From Halospina denitrificans (GTDB lineage: Bacteria; Pseudomonadota; Gammaproteobacteria; Pseudomonadales; Oleiphilaceae), in the NCBI RefSeq assembly GCF_004364635.1, contig NZ_SOAX01000004.1, positions 1-64,000 on the forward strand: a stretch of 64,000 nucleotides of DNA, written 5' to 3'. A program made the position numbers and the translations under genes. The notes under the pieces were generated by a model. The model was not told where the DNA came from and did no database searches. It worked only from the letters and a program-made list of their open reading frames with translations. How positions within the stretch are numbered: position 1 is the first letter of the stretch; each line of letters starts with the position of its first letter. Below are positions 54,926 to 63,900 of the stretch, in pieces.

Positions 54926-56251
54926 ATGGAACAAAGTACAAAAACACGGGAAACGGCGCGCACCGTGGCGCCTGAGCGCTTCACGCCGTACAGTCTGAAA
55001 GAGTCATTTCTGCAACCGAATACCACGCCACTTCCACCGGAACGATGGATGGCCGAAAAGTTCCTGGCCCTGTCTGGTCACCCGCCAATGGCGCTGGATC
55101 TATGGGGTGCGGAGCGCGTTGAACCCCGGGGGGACGTACAGGCCAAGTACACCCTGCATGTGGCGGACCGTTCGGCGCTCTATGAGCTGATAACCAACCC
55201 GAACCTCGCCTTCGGAGACCTCTACAGCGAAGGGCGACTGACCATGGACGGCCATCTCCCCGACGTGCTCACGGACCTGTATATCGCGCTTGACCGCTCC
55301 TACGAGCAGCTCCCGCTCTTCCTGCGCTTTATCTGGCGCAACCAGGCTCCGCGCTCCACCAGCCTGAAGGCCGCCAAGGACAACATCCACCACCATTACG
55401 ACATGGGCAACGACTTCTATAAGCTCTGGCTGGACAAGGCGCAGATGCAGTACACCTGCGCCTACTACGAAGAGCCCGGCATCAGTCTGGAGCAGGCCCA
55501 GCTCGCCAAGCTGGAACTGGTCTGTCGCAAGCTTCAGCTGCAGCCGGGAGAGACCGTGGTCGAAGCCGGTTGCGGCTGGGGCGGCCTGGCCCGCTACATG
55601 GCCAGGCACTATGACGTGAACGTCAAGGCCTTCAACATTTCACGTGAACAGGTGGAGTTCGCCCGTGAAAAAGCACGGGAAGAGGGCATCGAGGACCGTG
55701 TCGAGTACGTGCTGGATGACTACCGCAACATCTCCGGCACCTATGACAAGTTTGTCTCCATAGGCATGCTCGAGCACGTTGGCACCGACCACTACCCGGA
55801 GCTGGCTGCAGTCATTCGCCGCCACATGAAACCGGAAGGCCTGGCACTGGTGCACTCCATCGGGCGCAACTACCCGATGCGCACCAATGCCTGGATCGAG
55901 AAGCGCATCTTCCCGGGCGCCTACCCGCCCAGCATCACGGAATTCGCCAGTGTGGCCGAAGCCGGCCCCTTCTCCGTGCTGGACGTGGAAAACCTGCGCC
56001 TGCACTACGCGGAGACACTCGAGGACTGGCTGAGCCGCTACGAGGAGAACGTCGCCACCGTCCGTGCCATGTACGGAGAGAACTTCGTGCGCGCCTGGCG
56101 CCTGTATCTGGCCGGTTCCATCGCCGGCTTCCGGGCCAGCTCACTGCAACTGTTCCAGATGGTACTGGCGCACCCGGAGAACAACCAGGTTCCACGCAAC
56201 CGCAAGCACCTGTACACCAGCTCCAATGTGCCAGCGGAGGGCAGCTACTGA
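54926..56251 (+). CDS. cfa: Cyclopropane-fatty-acyl-phospholipid synthase family methyltransferase
   Basis: 441 residues. An N-terminal lipid-binding region (about 1-150) precedes a class I SAM domain with EAGCGWGGLARYMA near 213-226. The CFA active-site marks are all present: MQYTCAYY near 173-180, GMLEHVG near 276-282, HSIGRN near 310-315 and LRLHYAETLEDW near 353-364. It should add a methylene (or methyl) group to unsaturated acyl chains of membrane lipids. It overlaps the next gene by one base and starts a four-gene plus-strand run. Confidence 0.9.
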   Translation: MEQSTKTRETARTVAPERFTPYSLKESFLQPNTTPLPPERWMAEKFLALSGHPPMALDLWGAERVEPRGDVQAKYTLHVADRSALYELITNPNLAFGDLYSEGRLTMDGHLPDVLTDLYIALDRSYEQLPLFLRFIWRNQAPRSTSLKAAKDNIHHHYDMGNDFYKLWLDKAQMQYTCAYYEEPGISLEQAQLAKLELVCRKLQLQPGETVVEAGCGWGGLARYMARHYDVNVKAFNISREQVEFAREKAREEGIEDRVEYVLDDYRNISGTYDKFVSIGMLEHVGTDHYPELAAVIRRHMKPEGLALVHSIGRNYPMRTNAWIEKRIFPGAYPPSITEFASVAEAGPFSVLDVENLRLHYAETLEDWLSRYEENVATVRAMYGENFVRAWRLYLAGSIAGFRASSLQLFQMVLAHPENNQVPRNRKHLYTSSNVPAEGSY

Positions 56252-57384
56252 TGGTGCAGCACTACGACGCGCTGATCGTCGGCGGCGGGCCCGCCGGCTC
56301 CACCATGGCCCGGACCCTGACCCAGAAGGGCTACCGGACCCTGGTGGTGGACAAGCAGACCTTTCCCCGGGACAAGACCTGTGCCGGCTGGGTCACGCCC
56401 GCCGTACTCGATGTACTGGATATCGACCCCCAGGATTACGCCCGCAACAACGTCATGCAGCCCATTCACCGTTTCCGCATCGGGATGATGGGCCAGGACG
56501 CGGTGGAGAATGACCACGGCAGCGAACCGGTCAGCTACGGCATCCGACGCTGCGAATTCGACCATTACCTGCTCGAACGCAGCGGCAGTGAACGCGCTGA
56601 AGGCGTCAAGTTCAAGAGCCTGGAGCGCACGGAAGAGGGGGAATGGTGCCTCAACGGTGAGTACCAGGCACCGCTTGTGATCGGCGCGGGCGGCCACTTC
56701 TGCCCGGTTGCCTCGTTTATCGGTGAGGGGCCCGGGAGCCACGAGACAGCAGTGACTGCCAAGGAAGTGGAATTCGAGATGACGCCGGAGCAGAGCGAAC
56801 GCTGCCAGGTGCGCGGGGATACTCCCGAGCTCTGGTTCTGCCGCGATCTCCAGGGCTACGCCTGGGTCTTCCGCAAGGGCAACTACCTGAACATCGGCCT
56901 GGGTCGCGAGGACCCGGACAACCTCAAGAACCACCTGCAGGACTTCGTTCAGGGGATGCAGGCGGAAGGCAGGATTCCGGAGGAGCTGCCCAGCAAGTTC
57001 AAAGGCCATGCCTATCTGCTCTACGATCACGCGGAGCGCCCGCTGATCGACGATGGCATTCTGTTGATCGGCGATGCCGCAGGCCTGGCCTATACCCAGA
57101 GTGGCGAAGGCATCCGCCCCGCCATCGAATCCGCCATCATGGCCGCCGAAGTGATCGAGTCCACCAGCGACTACAGCGCGGCAGCACTACAACCCTACGC
57201 GGACCGGCTGCGGGAACGCTTCGGCCAGAAAGAGGTGGAAAAACAGGGCGGACTGGCCATTCCCGAGTGGGCCAAGATGCGCGTCGCCGCGCCGTTGATG
57301 AAAACCCACTGGTTCACCAAACGGGTTGTGACCGAACGCTGGTTCCTGCATGAGCACGTGCCCACGCTGGAAACCGCATCCTGA
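56251..57384 (+). CDS. Geranylgeranyl-reductase-family FAD-dependent oxidoreductase
   Basis: 377 residues. N-terminal FAD fold GGGPAGSTMARTL near 10-22, the DKTCAGWVTP motif near 45-54 (the CaG motif of this family) and the second FAD block LIGDAAGLAYTQSGEGIRPA near 272-291. Family members reduce isoprenoid or other lipid double bonds, or act on halogenated/polyketide substrates. Coupled by a TGATG overlap to a CFA-family enzyme, it most likely acts on a lipid chain. A bound reductant partner is not obvious. Confidence 0.85.
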   Translation: MVQHYDALIVGGGPAGSTMARTLTQKGYRTLVVDKQTFPRDKTCAGWVTPAVLDVLDIDPQDYARNNVMQPIHRFRIGMMGQDAVENDHGSEPVSYGIRRCEFDHYLLERSGSERAEGVKFKSLERTEEGEWCLNGEYQAPLVIGAGGHFCPVASFIGEGPGSHETAVTAKEVEFEMTPEQSERCQVRGDTPELWFCRDLQGYAWVFRKGNYLNIGLGREDPDNLKNHLQDFVQGMQAEGRIPEELPSKFKGHAYLLYDHAERPLIDDGILLIGDAAGLAYTQSGEGIRPAIESAIMAAEVIESTSDYSAAALQPYADRLRERFGQKEVEKQGGLAIPEWAKMRVAAPLMKTHWFTKRVVTERWFLHEHVPTLETAS

Positions 57385-58674
57385 ATGCGCGCTGCGATCA
57401 CGCCCTATGTGGCCAGAGCCATTTCCAGCCCCCTGACACGCCGGGTGCGCCGGGGGCTGAAAGCCCGCAAGGCGCGTTCGAACGCCACTGAACGCCAGGT
57501 GGATGTCTACCTGAATCCACGCGACCCCCACGGCTATCTCCTGCTCCAGGTCCTGCCCTCACTGGGGGAACGTTTTGGCCTGACATTCCGCTACCACACC
57601 GTCACCACACTGCAGGACGACATGTTCCCGGAACAGGCGCTCTGGCAGTCCTGGGCCATTGCCGATGCCCGCGACCTGGCCCGGCTGTACCGGCTGGATT
57701 TTCCGGAGAACGATCCCGCCCTTCCGGAAGCCGCCGTCCACGATGCGGCCTGCCGGATGGCATTGGCCGAGGATCAGGCAGACTTCGCGGACCAGGCCCT
57801 GGAGATACTCCGAAGCCTGTGGCATGGCGAGATCCCCGCTAATGATTCCACGCCCCCGGAACCCGAAGCCGCACAGCAGCGCATCGCCCAGAACGAAGAG
57901 CGCCTGCACGAAGCCGGCCACTACCTGGGCGCCATGCTGCATTACGAAGGCGAATGGTACTGGGGGCTGGACCGGCTTGATCACCTGGAGCGGCGCCTGA
58001 TCCAGAAGGGCTATGGGAAGCACCCCAATGAGGCCGCCCGCTTCGTGCGCACCTGGGCGGACCTTTGCCGCAAACCCAAACCGGCGGAGCCCATCACCAC
58101 GCCCCTGGAAATCTTCTTCTCCATGCGCAGCCCCTACTCCTACCTGGGGCTGGAACGGGCCAGGCAGCTGGCGGACTATTTCGAGTGCCCACTGCACATC
58201 CGCCCCGTACTCCCGATGGTGATGCGCGGCCAGGCCGTCCCGCCCGCAAAGAAGTGGTACATTTTCAAGGACACCAAGCGCGAGGCTGAAAAGCTCGGTA
58301 TTCCCTATGGCTTTGTCGCCGACCCGCTCGGCGCCGGTGTGGAGCGCTGCTACGCCATCTTCCCCTACGCCCGCGAACAGGGACTGGCCACGAACTGGAT
58401 GCACACCTTTGCCCGAGCGGTGAATGCCCGGGGCATCCGCTCCGAGACCGACCGCGGCCTGCGACGGATCGTTGAGGACACCGGCCTGGACTGGGAAAAA
58501 GCGCGCAAGTGCCTGGACGACGAGAGCTGGCGGGAGGAAGTTGAGACGAATCGCCAGGAACTCTACAGGCTGGGCCTCTGGGGTGTACCCGGCTTCCGCT
58601 TCGGCGACGTTACCGCCTGGGGCCAGGACCGGCTCTGGCTGATCCAGGAAGCGATGCGTGGGGATCGAGCCTGA
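57385..58674 (+). CDS. Duplicated DsbA-fold protein, 2-hydroxychromene-2-carboxylate isomerase type
   Basis: 429 residues formed of two thioredoxin-fold halves. The C-terminal half (about 230-427) matches HCCA isomerase/DsbA: FFSMRSPYSYLGL near 238-250, with serine where DsbA has cysteine, a VLPMVMRG block, and a GVPGFRFGD cis-proline loop near 397-405. The N-terminal half (about 35-215) is diverged and shows YLNPRDPHGYL in the matching place. It starts directly after the flavoprotein stop. Glutathione-dependent isomerase activity is possible; function is open. Confidence 0.75.
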   Translation: MRAAITPYVARAISSPLTRRVRRGLKARKARSNATERQVDVYLNPRDPHGYLLLQVLPSLGERFGLTFRYHTVTTLQDDMFPEQALWQSWAIADARDLARLYRLDFPENDPALPEAAVHDAACRMALAEDQADFADQALEILRSLWHGEIPANDSTPPEPEAAQQRIAQNEERLHEAGHYLGAMLHYEGEWYWGLDRLDHLERRLIQKGYGKHPNEAARFVRTWADLCRKPKPAEPITTPLEIFFSMRSPYSYLGLERARQLADYFECPLHIRPVLPMVMRGQAVPPAKKWYIFKDTKREAEKLGIPYGFVADPLGAGVERCYAIFPYAREQGLATNWMHTFARAVNARGIRSETDRGLRRIVEDTGLDWEKARKCLDDESWREEVETNRQELYRLGLWGVPGFRFGDVTAWGQDRLWLIQEAMRGDRA

Positions 58675-58692
58675 ACGTGCTATAACAATCCC

Positions 58693-59277
58693 ATGTCCCT
58701 TTCAGAACTTGAACCCCTGCCCATTGACGTCCTCAGGCTCCCGAACACCGAGGGCCTGGTCGGCATCAGCTACTGCCCGGGGCGATGGCAGCCTGGATTC
58801 AGCCTTTTCAGGAGTCAGCGCCACCTGGGGCAGGACCTGGCAACGATTCGCCAATGGGGTGCCCTGACGGTCGTCACGCTCCTGCAGGAGTCGGAATTCA
58901 AGCGCCTGGGCGTTCCCAGTCTGGGTGAGGCCATACGGGCGGAGGGCCTGCAGTGGTTCCATGCCCCCATCCGGGATTTCAGCGCCCCGAGCAGTGCCTT
59001 TGAACTCGCCTGGAGCGAGGCGGGCCCCGTGGTCCGACAGCAACTCAGGAAGGGCCAGCGCGTTTTCATCCATTGCCGGGCTGGCCTGGGGCGCAGCGGG
59101 ACCCTCGCGGCACGGCTCCGGGTAGAATTCGGGGACTCACCGGATACCGCCATGGCTGCGGTTCGACAGGCTCGCCCGGGAACCGTTGAGAATGCCGAAC
59201 AACGCGATTACATCCTGAACCTGGACGACCACCAGGGAATCGCCTGGAACGAGACCGGACCAGACAACGGCCTCTAA
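58693..59277 (+). CDS. Dual-specificity/tyrosine phosphatase-like protein
   Basis: 194 residues with the P-loop HCRAGLGRSG near 125-134 (HC-x5-R) and an upstream general acid in APIRDFS near 91-97, the CDKN3-like cysteine phosphatase layout. It would hydrolyse phosphoprotein or phosphoinositide-like esters. It follows the duplicated DsbA gene by 18 bases and overlaps the convergent MscS gene by 4 bases. Confidence 0.82.
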   Translation: MSLSELEPLPIDVLRLPNTEGLVGISYCPGRWQPGFSLFRSQRHLGQDLATIRQWGALTVVTLLQESEFKRLGVPSLGEAIRAEGLQWFHAPIRDFSAPSSAFELAWSEAGPVVRQQLRKGQRVFIHCRAGLGRSGTLAARLRVEFGDSPDTAMAAVRQARPGTVENAEQRDYILNLDDHQGIAWNETGPDNGL

Positions 59278-60341
59278 CCACTCTGCTCGCTCGACGCCAA
59301 CAGTTCTGCCCGCATACGTGGCAGACAGGCCGGATACTCGCGCTGCATAAAGTGCACCAGCCCCTCACGCACGGCACACCGCAGGTCCCAGAGCTTACTC
59401 GAGTCCGCCGCACTCATCAGGAAGCGGACCTGCATCGCGCTCTCTCCAGCTTCAAGCACCTGCACGGTCTGTGTTTTCCGGTCCCATTCGCGGGACTCCT
59501 CCAGGAGTCGCGCAAATTCCTCGCGCAGGGGGTCAATCGGCATGGCGTAATCGACCCAGAGAGCAACAGCCCCCATCAGATCCGCCGTGTGGCGGGTCCA
59601 GTTCTCAAAAGGGTTTTCGATGAACCACTGCAGAGGCATCACGATGCGCCGCAGGTCCCACACCCGCACGACCACATAGGTCGCCGTCACCTCTTCCACC
59701 CAACACCACTCGCCTTCCACATACAGCACATCATCAATACGGAAGGGTTCCGTGAGCGCAATCTGCATCCCCGCCAGCAGGTTCTCAAGCACTGGCCGGG
59801 CGGCAAAACCCAGGATAATGCCGCCAATACCGGCGGAGGCAAGCAGACTCGCACCCAGTTGCTGGACGGGTTCGAAGGTCATCAGCGCTACCCCGAGACC
59901 CACGATGACCACCAGAACATTCAACCCTCGGACCAGGAAACGCGTCTGGGTTTCCACCTTGCGCGCCCGCCGCCACGCCCCTTCCTCAACCGGATTCAGG
60001 TGTACGATTGCATCCCCAAGGGCCGAGGTACAGCGGACCGCCGCCCAGGTTACGGAAAGGATCAGCAACAACGAGGAAGCATGGCGCATGGCCGGTAACA
60101 GGGGCAGATCCTGGGGAACTGCCTCCAGAACGGCATTCAGTGCCAGGAGACCGAGAAAGACACCCAGCGCAACGGACGCAGCATCCAGAAACAGGCGCGT
60201 GACCGCCGCGGACTCCATGAAGTGACGGGTTATTGCGAGGGCAAGCCGGTAACCAGCGAGAGTTCCCGCGACCGCAAGCAGAGCGGCCAGCCCGGGGAAA
60301 AGCCATGCCGACAGCCCGGCCTGGAGGGATTCCAGCATCAC
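59274..60341 (-). CDS. Small-conductance mechanosensitive channel family protein
   Basis: 355 residues with four membrane helices; the pore helix and beta domain are seen as GASLLASAGIGGIILGFAARPVLEN-type sequence near 184-208 and EPFRIDDVLYVEGEWCWVEEV near 217-237. It opens under membrane tension to release solutes in hypo-osmotic shock. The C-terminal alpha/beta domain is complete. The minus-strand gene is convergent with the phosphatase gene. Confidence 0.92.
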   Translation of the reverse strand: MMLESLQAGLSAWLFPGLAALLAVAGTLAGYRLALAITRHFMESAAVTRLFLDAASVALGVFLGLLALNAVLEAVPQDLPLLPAMRHASSLLLILSVTWAAVRCTSALGDAIVHLNPVEEGAWRRARKVETQTRFLVRGLNVLVVIVGLGVALMTFEPVQQLGASLLASAGIGGIILGFAARPVLENLLAGMQIALTEPFRIDDVLYVEGEWCWVEEVTATYVVVRVWDLRRIVMPLQWFIENPFENWTRHTADLMGAVALWVDYAMPIDPLREEFARLLEESREWDRKTQTVQVLEAGESAMQVRFLMSAADSSKLWDLRCAVREGLVHFMQREYPACLPRMRAELLASSEQSG

Positions 60342-60486
60342 GCGTCCTTAACGTTTTCCCAAAGACGTAAATTAGCGCATCGGGGCAAGGCGTGGGAAGC
60401 GTGGAACTGACTGGGGTTTGTACTCAGGGCCCCGGACCGCCAGAATCAGACCACAGATGACAACCAGCACAAAGCGAGACCGTTCC

Positions 60487-61137
60487 ATGACAACCCTGCA
60501 GATCGACATCGTCTCCGACATCGCCTGCCCCTGGTGCGCCATCGGGTACGCGCGCATGGAACAGGCCATGGCGCAACTGGATGGCGAACTGGATTTCACC
60601 ATTGAGTGGCACCCCTTTGAGCTCAACCCCGACAAGGACGCCGACGGTGAACCCATACTCGATGCGCTGAGCCGCAAGTACGGGCGCAGCCCCGAAGAGA
60701 TGGAGCAGGCCCAGAACGAGATGATGACCATCGCGAGCGGTTTGGGACTGAATTTTGAGCGCATGCAGGAACGCTGCACCCGCAACACTTTCAACGCCCA
60801 CCGCCTGGTGATGTGGGCCGGGGAACAGGGCCGGCAGACGGACATGGAGAAGGCCTTCTTTGACGCCTACTTCGGCCATGCCGCGGATGTTTCCGATGAT
60901 GAGGTGCTCCTGCGCTGCGTGGAGTCCATCGGCCTGGACACCACCGAGGCACGCCGGATCCTGGACGAGGGCGAATACGCTGAACGCGTCCTGAAGGAGG
61001 AGGCCCGCTACCAGCAGGGCGGCATCTCCGCCGTTCCCGCCTTCATCATCAATCAGCAGTACCTGATTTCCGGCGCCCAGGAACCGGACTACCTGGTGCA
61101 GACATTCCGGGACATCGCCGCAGGCACTGTCAGCTGA
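60487..61137 (+). CDS. DsbA family oxidoreductase (FrnE-like)
   Basis: 216 residues from the ATG at 60487; longer in-frame starts lack homology. The N-terminal DIACPWCAIG holds a CPWC redox pair near 13-16, followed by WHPFELNPD near 37-45; the cis-proline loop GGISAVPAFIIN lies near 179-190. Cytoplasmic family linked to polyketide or stress thiol chemistry. It directly precedes the decayed dps gene, which is on the other strand. Confidence 0.9.
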   Translation: MTTLQIDIVSDIACPWCAIGYARMEQAMAQLDGELDFTIEWHPFELNPDKDADGEPILDALSRKYGRSPEEMEQAQNEMMTIASGLGLNFERMQERCTRNTFNAHRLVMWAGEQGRQTDMEKAFFDAYFGHAADVSDDEVLLRCVESIGLDTTEARRILDEGEYAERVLKEEARYQQGGISAVPAFIINQQYLISGAQEPDYLVQTFRDIAAGTVS

Positions 61138-61318
61138 TTACTCGCCCAGGAAGCTGCGGTACATCCACACCACCTTCTCCTGCTCGGTGATGTAGTCACT
61201 CATGAGTGAGACCACGGACGTTCATGTAGAACACCTGGTAGTTGGCGAGCAGCTCGTTGAGCCCGTCCGCCAGCTTTTGGGCCTGCTGTTCGTCCAGGCC
61301 AATAATATTTTCAGCCAT
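61138..61318 (-). pseudogene. dps: dps remnant: N- and C-terminal ends with the middle deleted
   Basis: From ATG 61318 the frame reads 36 residues of a Dps N-terminus (MAENIIGLDE through NELLANYQVFYMNVRG), then four foreign residues and a stop at 61196. Out of frame by one base, 61203-61138 encodes MSDYITEQEKVVWMYRSFLGE, the Dps C-terminus with its natural stop. About 100 codons with the ferroxidase site are missing. The junction holds a 12-base perfect palindrome (61197-61208). The gene cannot make a ferritin-like shell. The original start still has a GGGAG ribosome site. Confidence 0.85.
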
Positions 61319-61465
61319 GGTACGCTCCCTGTTTTATCGGATCTGGTTGGAGAGTATACGCGCGCCCTCTTCCGCAGGTTCAGGGAACCGCACTCCGTGC
61401 CCCTCTTTCAACCGCGCCATGCCGATGCGATACTTCTGGCAAAAGCAGCATCAGAGGCAGTGTCC

Positions 61466-62209
61466 ATGAAACGAATCCAGCAATGCCTGATCCTCCTCGC
61501 GCTGGCCCTTGCGCCCCTGGCCATCAGCGCCGCCCCCGAAACCCACGTCTTCGAACTCCAGCACCGCAAGGCCACCTCAGTGCTGCCACAGCTCCAGAAC
61601 CTCTATGGGCAGGAAGGCGTGAGCTTCTCCCCGGATGGCCAGAGCCTGACGGTTCGGGCCGAGGCGGAGCAGCTTGCGGAGATCAAGGAATTACTGAAGA
61701 CGCTGGACGAACCGCCCTACCAGGTGCGGATGAAGGTGCGCCACAGGGACCTGGCCACCGGCTCAGAGAGCCGGGGAACGACCAGCCGGGTCTACAGCAC
61801 CAAGGGCAACACCATGCGCTCCATTACCGTGCAGGACGGCCAGATGGCCCGGATTTCCTCCGGCAGGGTGACCCGAGTCCCGGTAGCAGCCCAGGGCAAC
61901 GATAATCCGGCAGCCCTCCTCGAGGAAGTGGACCTGAGCAGCGGCTTCCTGGTGAAACCCTCCGTCATCAGCAGGAACCAGGTGGAACTGCAGATCGTTG
62001 CCATCCGTAACGAGCCTGTTGAGGGCATGAAGGATTATGAGACGGCGGGCGTGGTGACCATCCGGCGGGCCAATCCCGGTGAATGGGTTGAGCTGGGCCA
62101 GGAAAAGAGTTCGATGCAGCAGCGCGAGGGCAGCCGCGTCTACGCCACCAGCGGTGACGCCAACCGCGTCTGGGAGATCAACGTCGAGGTACTGAAACCA
62201 CGCCGTTAA
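61466..62209 (+). CDS. Secretin-fragment-like periplasmic protein
   Basis: 247 residues from ATG 61466 with a clear signal peptide (1-24, ending ISA). Residues 26-85 form one secretin N-type (NolW) domain, HVFELQHRKATSVLPQLQ to LLKTLDEP. The remainder resembles the early beta part of a secretin without the membrane-inserting barrel. No other type II/III/IV genes are near. It may be a stand-alone secretin-like protein of unknown role. Confidence 0.75.
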   Translation: MKRIQQCLILLALALAPLAISAAPETHVFELQHRKATSVLPQLQNLYGQEGVSFSPDGQSLTVRAEAEQLAEIKELLKTLDEPPYQVRMKVRHRDLATGSESRGTTSRVYSTKGNTMRSITVQDGQMARISSGRVTRVPVAAQGNDNPAALLEEVDLSSGFLVKPSVISRNQVELQIVAIRNEPVEGMKDYETAGVVTIRRANPGEWVELGQEKSSMQQREGSRVYATSGDANRVWEINVEVLKPRR

Positions 62210-62218
62210 ACACCGCTG

Positions 62219-62728
62219 TCACAGGGCATCCAGAAGCACTTCCTTCGCCTCGTTCACCTTGGCGGCCAGCGCATCACTGCCGCCGCGATCCGGATGCACC
62301 TTCTGGATCAGCCGCCGGTGCGCCTTCACGATCTCCTCGCGCCCGGCATCCGCGGCCACGTTGAGAATATCCCGGGCCTCCTCGAGGGTCATGCGTCCAC
62401 TGGACGGCCGCTGCGACTGCCGCTGCTGACCACCTCCGGACTCCTGACTACCACCACCGGCACCGGGCCCCGCATCGCGAACACGCCGCCACAGCATCCA
62501 GAGCTGAAAAGCCCGCCAGCCCCGGTAGAAAAACGGCACCAGGGCCGCAAAGATGGCGCCGAGGATATGCAGCCGGCCGGTCACCACCAGCAGGGTACAG
62601 ACCACCCCAAGAAGAAGGACCACGCCCCAGAAGGCGCCCTTGCGCTTTTCCGCCGCATCCATCCGGCCCCACTGGCGCAGCAGCAGGAAGAGGAGCGCGG
62701 CGATGGCAACACCGAAAATCAGGTGCAT
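62219..62728 (-). CDS. J-domain membrane protein (DnaJ-like, C-terminal J domain)
   Basis: 169 residues from ATG 62728. Two membrane helices (about 1-14 and 30-65) are followed by a Gly/Gln-rich linker and a C-terminal J domain with the HPD motif in [12 protein letters not shown] near 147-158. The layout matches the Tim14/DjlA-like group that recruits Hsp70 at membranes. The TTG start at 62740 is not needed. Confidence 0.88.
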   Translation of the reverse strand: MHLIFGVAIAALLFLLLRQWGRMDAAEKRKGAFWGVVLLLGVVCTLLVVTGRLHILGAIFAALVPFFYRGWRAFQLWMLWRRVRDAGPGAGGGSQESGGGQQRQSQRPSSGRMTLEEARDILNVAADAGREEIVKAHRRLIQKVHPDRGGSDALAAKVNEAKEVLLDAL

Positions 62729-62761
62729 TGAGGACCCCAAACGTCTATGACGGCGTTATCA

Positions 62762-62792
62762 TGACAAATTACACTGAAACACGCAGTATAAT
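62762..62792 (+). promoter_or_regulatory. Promoter of the inositol monophosphatase gene
   Basis: A perfect TATAAT at 62787-62792 with TGACAA at 62762-62767 as a weak -35 (19 bases apart), 33 bases before the ATG at 62825. Confidence 0.45.
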
Positions 62793-62824
62793 CGCCTCTC
62801 GCTCAACCAACACCATGGAACGCA

Positions 62825-63649
62825 ATGACCGATCAGCTGCAAGCCATCACCGAGTTCGCCGTGGAAACCGCCCAACAGGCAGGGGAACTGATCATCCGGG
62901 AGCGCCGCCAGGGCGATCTGGAACACAGCTACAAGGACGCCATCGAGCTGGTCACCCAGGCCGACATCAAGGCGGACGAGTTCATCAGCGAACGCATCCG
63001 CGCGGCCTATCCGGAGCACCGCATCCTCTCGGAAGAATCCATGCCCGACCTGAGCCAGGCAGAGGAGCTGGAAACGCCACTGTGGATCGTGGACCCCATC
63101 GACGGCACCGTGAACTACGCCTACGGCCACAACCAGGTGGCGGTCTCCATTGCCTACGCGGAGCACGGCCGGGTACAGACCGGCGTCGTATACTGCCCCT
63201 TCCAGCGCGAGACCTTCCAGGCCAGCCGCGGTCAGGGCGCATTCGTGAACGGCACGGAGATCCAGGTCTCGGAGGCCACCAACCTGCGCCAGAGCCTGAT
63301 CGCCACCGGCTTCCCCTACGGCAAGGACGAGATCCCCACGCTCATCCGGCGCCTGGAACGCGTCCTTACCAACTGCCGCGACATCCGCCGCATCGGCTCC
63401 GCGGCCGTGGACATCTGCTGGGTCGCCTGCGGCCGGCTGGATGGCTACTACGAAAGCGTCAGCCCCTGGGACTTCGCCGCCGCCCGCCTGATCGCCCTCG
63501 AAGCCGGTGCGCGCTGCGGGCATTTCTCACCCGTGCCCGAAGGCTACCCGGAGGATCTCTGGGGACAGGATATACTGATCAGTTCGCCCGGAATCTACGA
63601 TCCGCTGAAAGAACTGCTGACCGGAACCACTACAGAGACAACCCCATGA
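62825..63649 (+). CDS. Inositol monophosphatase family protein
   Basis: 274 residues with the Mg-binding motifs SEE near 72-74, WIVDPIDGTVNY near 87-98 and WDFAAARLIALEAG near 217-230. It is close to SuhB/IMPase, which hydrolyses inositol-1-phosphate; the precise substrate (IMP, FBP or PAP) is not settled by sequence. Its last codons overlap the start of a methylglyoxal synthase remnant. Confidence 0.9.
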   Translation: MTDQLQAITEFAVETAQQAGELIIRERRQGDLEHSYKDAIELVTQADIKADEFISERIRAAYPEHRILSEESMPDLSQAEELETPLWIVDPIDGTVNYAYGHNQVAVSIAYAEHGRVQTGVVYCPFQRETFQASRGQGAFVNGTEIQVSEATNLRQSLIATGFPYGKDEIPTLIRRLERVLTNCRDIRRIGSAAVDICWVACGRLDGYYESVSPWDFAAARLIALEAGARCGHFSPVPEGYPEDLWGQDILISSPGIYDPLKELLTGTTTETTP

Positions 63650-63795
63650 CCAACGCCATCCGCGCCCTGCTGCGCCTGGCGACCCTGTGGAACATCCCGA
63701 TTGCGTCCAACGAGAGCACGGCGGATTTACTGGTTTCATCGCCGTGTTTTCAGGCGTATGAACGGCACGCTCCGGGATGGGAAAACGGCAACTAG
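63646..63795 (+). pseudogene. mgsA: C-terminal remnant of methylglyoxal synthase
   Basis: 49 codons from an ATG that overlaps the previous stop (ATGA). The sequence IRALLRLATLWNIPIASNESTADLLVSS matches the last 30 or so residues of MgsA ([26 protein letters not shown] in typical members). The catalytic Asp and His region and the first 100 residues are absent. It might be translated through coupling with the phosphatase, but as an enzyme it is dead. Confidence 0.7.
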
Positions 63796-63865
63796 ACTGA
63801 GACCGTTTAGTATTCGTCCAAAACCTGCTCCTACGGAAACCCAGTAGCAGTTGGGACCAAGCCTA

Positions 63866-63894
63866 TTGATAGTCCATGGGCTATCAACTAATAT
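63866..63894 (+). promoter_or_regulatory. Strong sigma-70 promoter with an embedded palindrome
   Basis: TTGATA at 63866-63871 and TAATAT at 63889-63894 are 17 bases apart. Bases 63866-63887 form a near-perfect 22-base palindrome (20 of 22 symmetric) covering the -35 and spacer, a classic repressor position. The expected start is near 63901. Confidence 0.65.
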
Positions 63895-63900
63895 ACGAAG

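Noticed and set aside
63796-63860. CTGCT/AGCAG stem downstream of the mgsA remnant
   Set aside because: Only five base pairs with a long loop and no T run; not enough for a terminator call.
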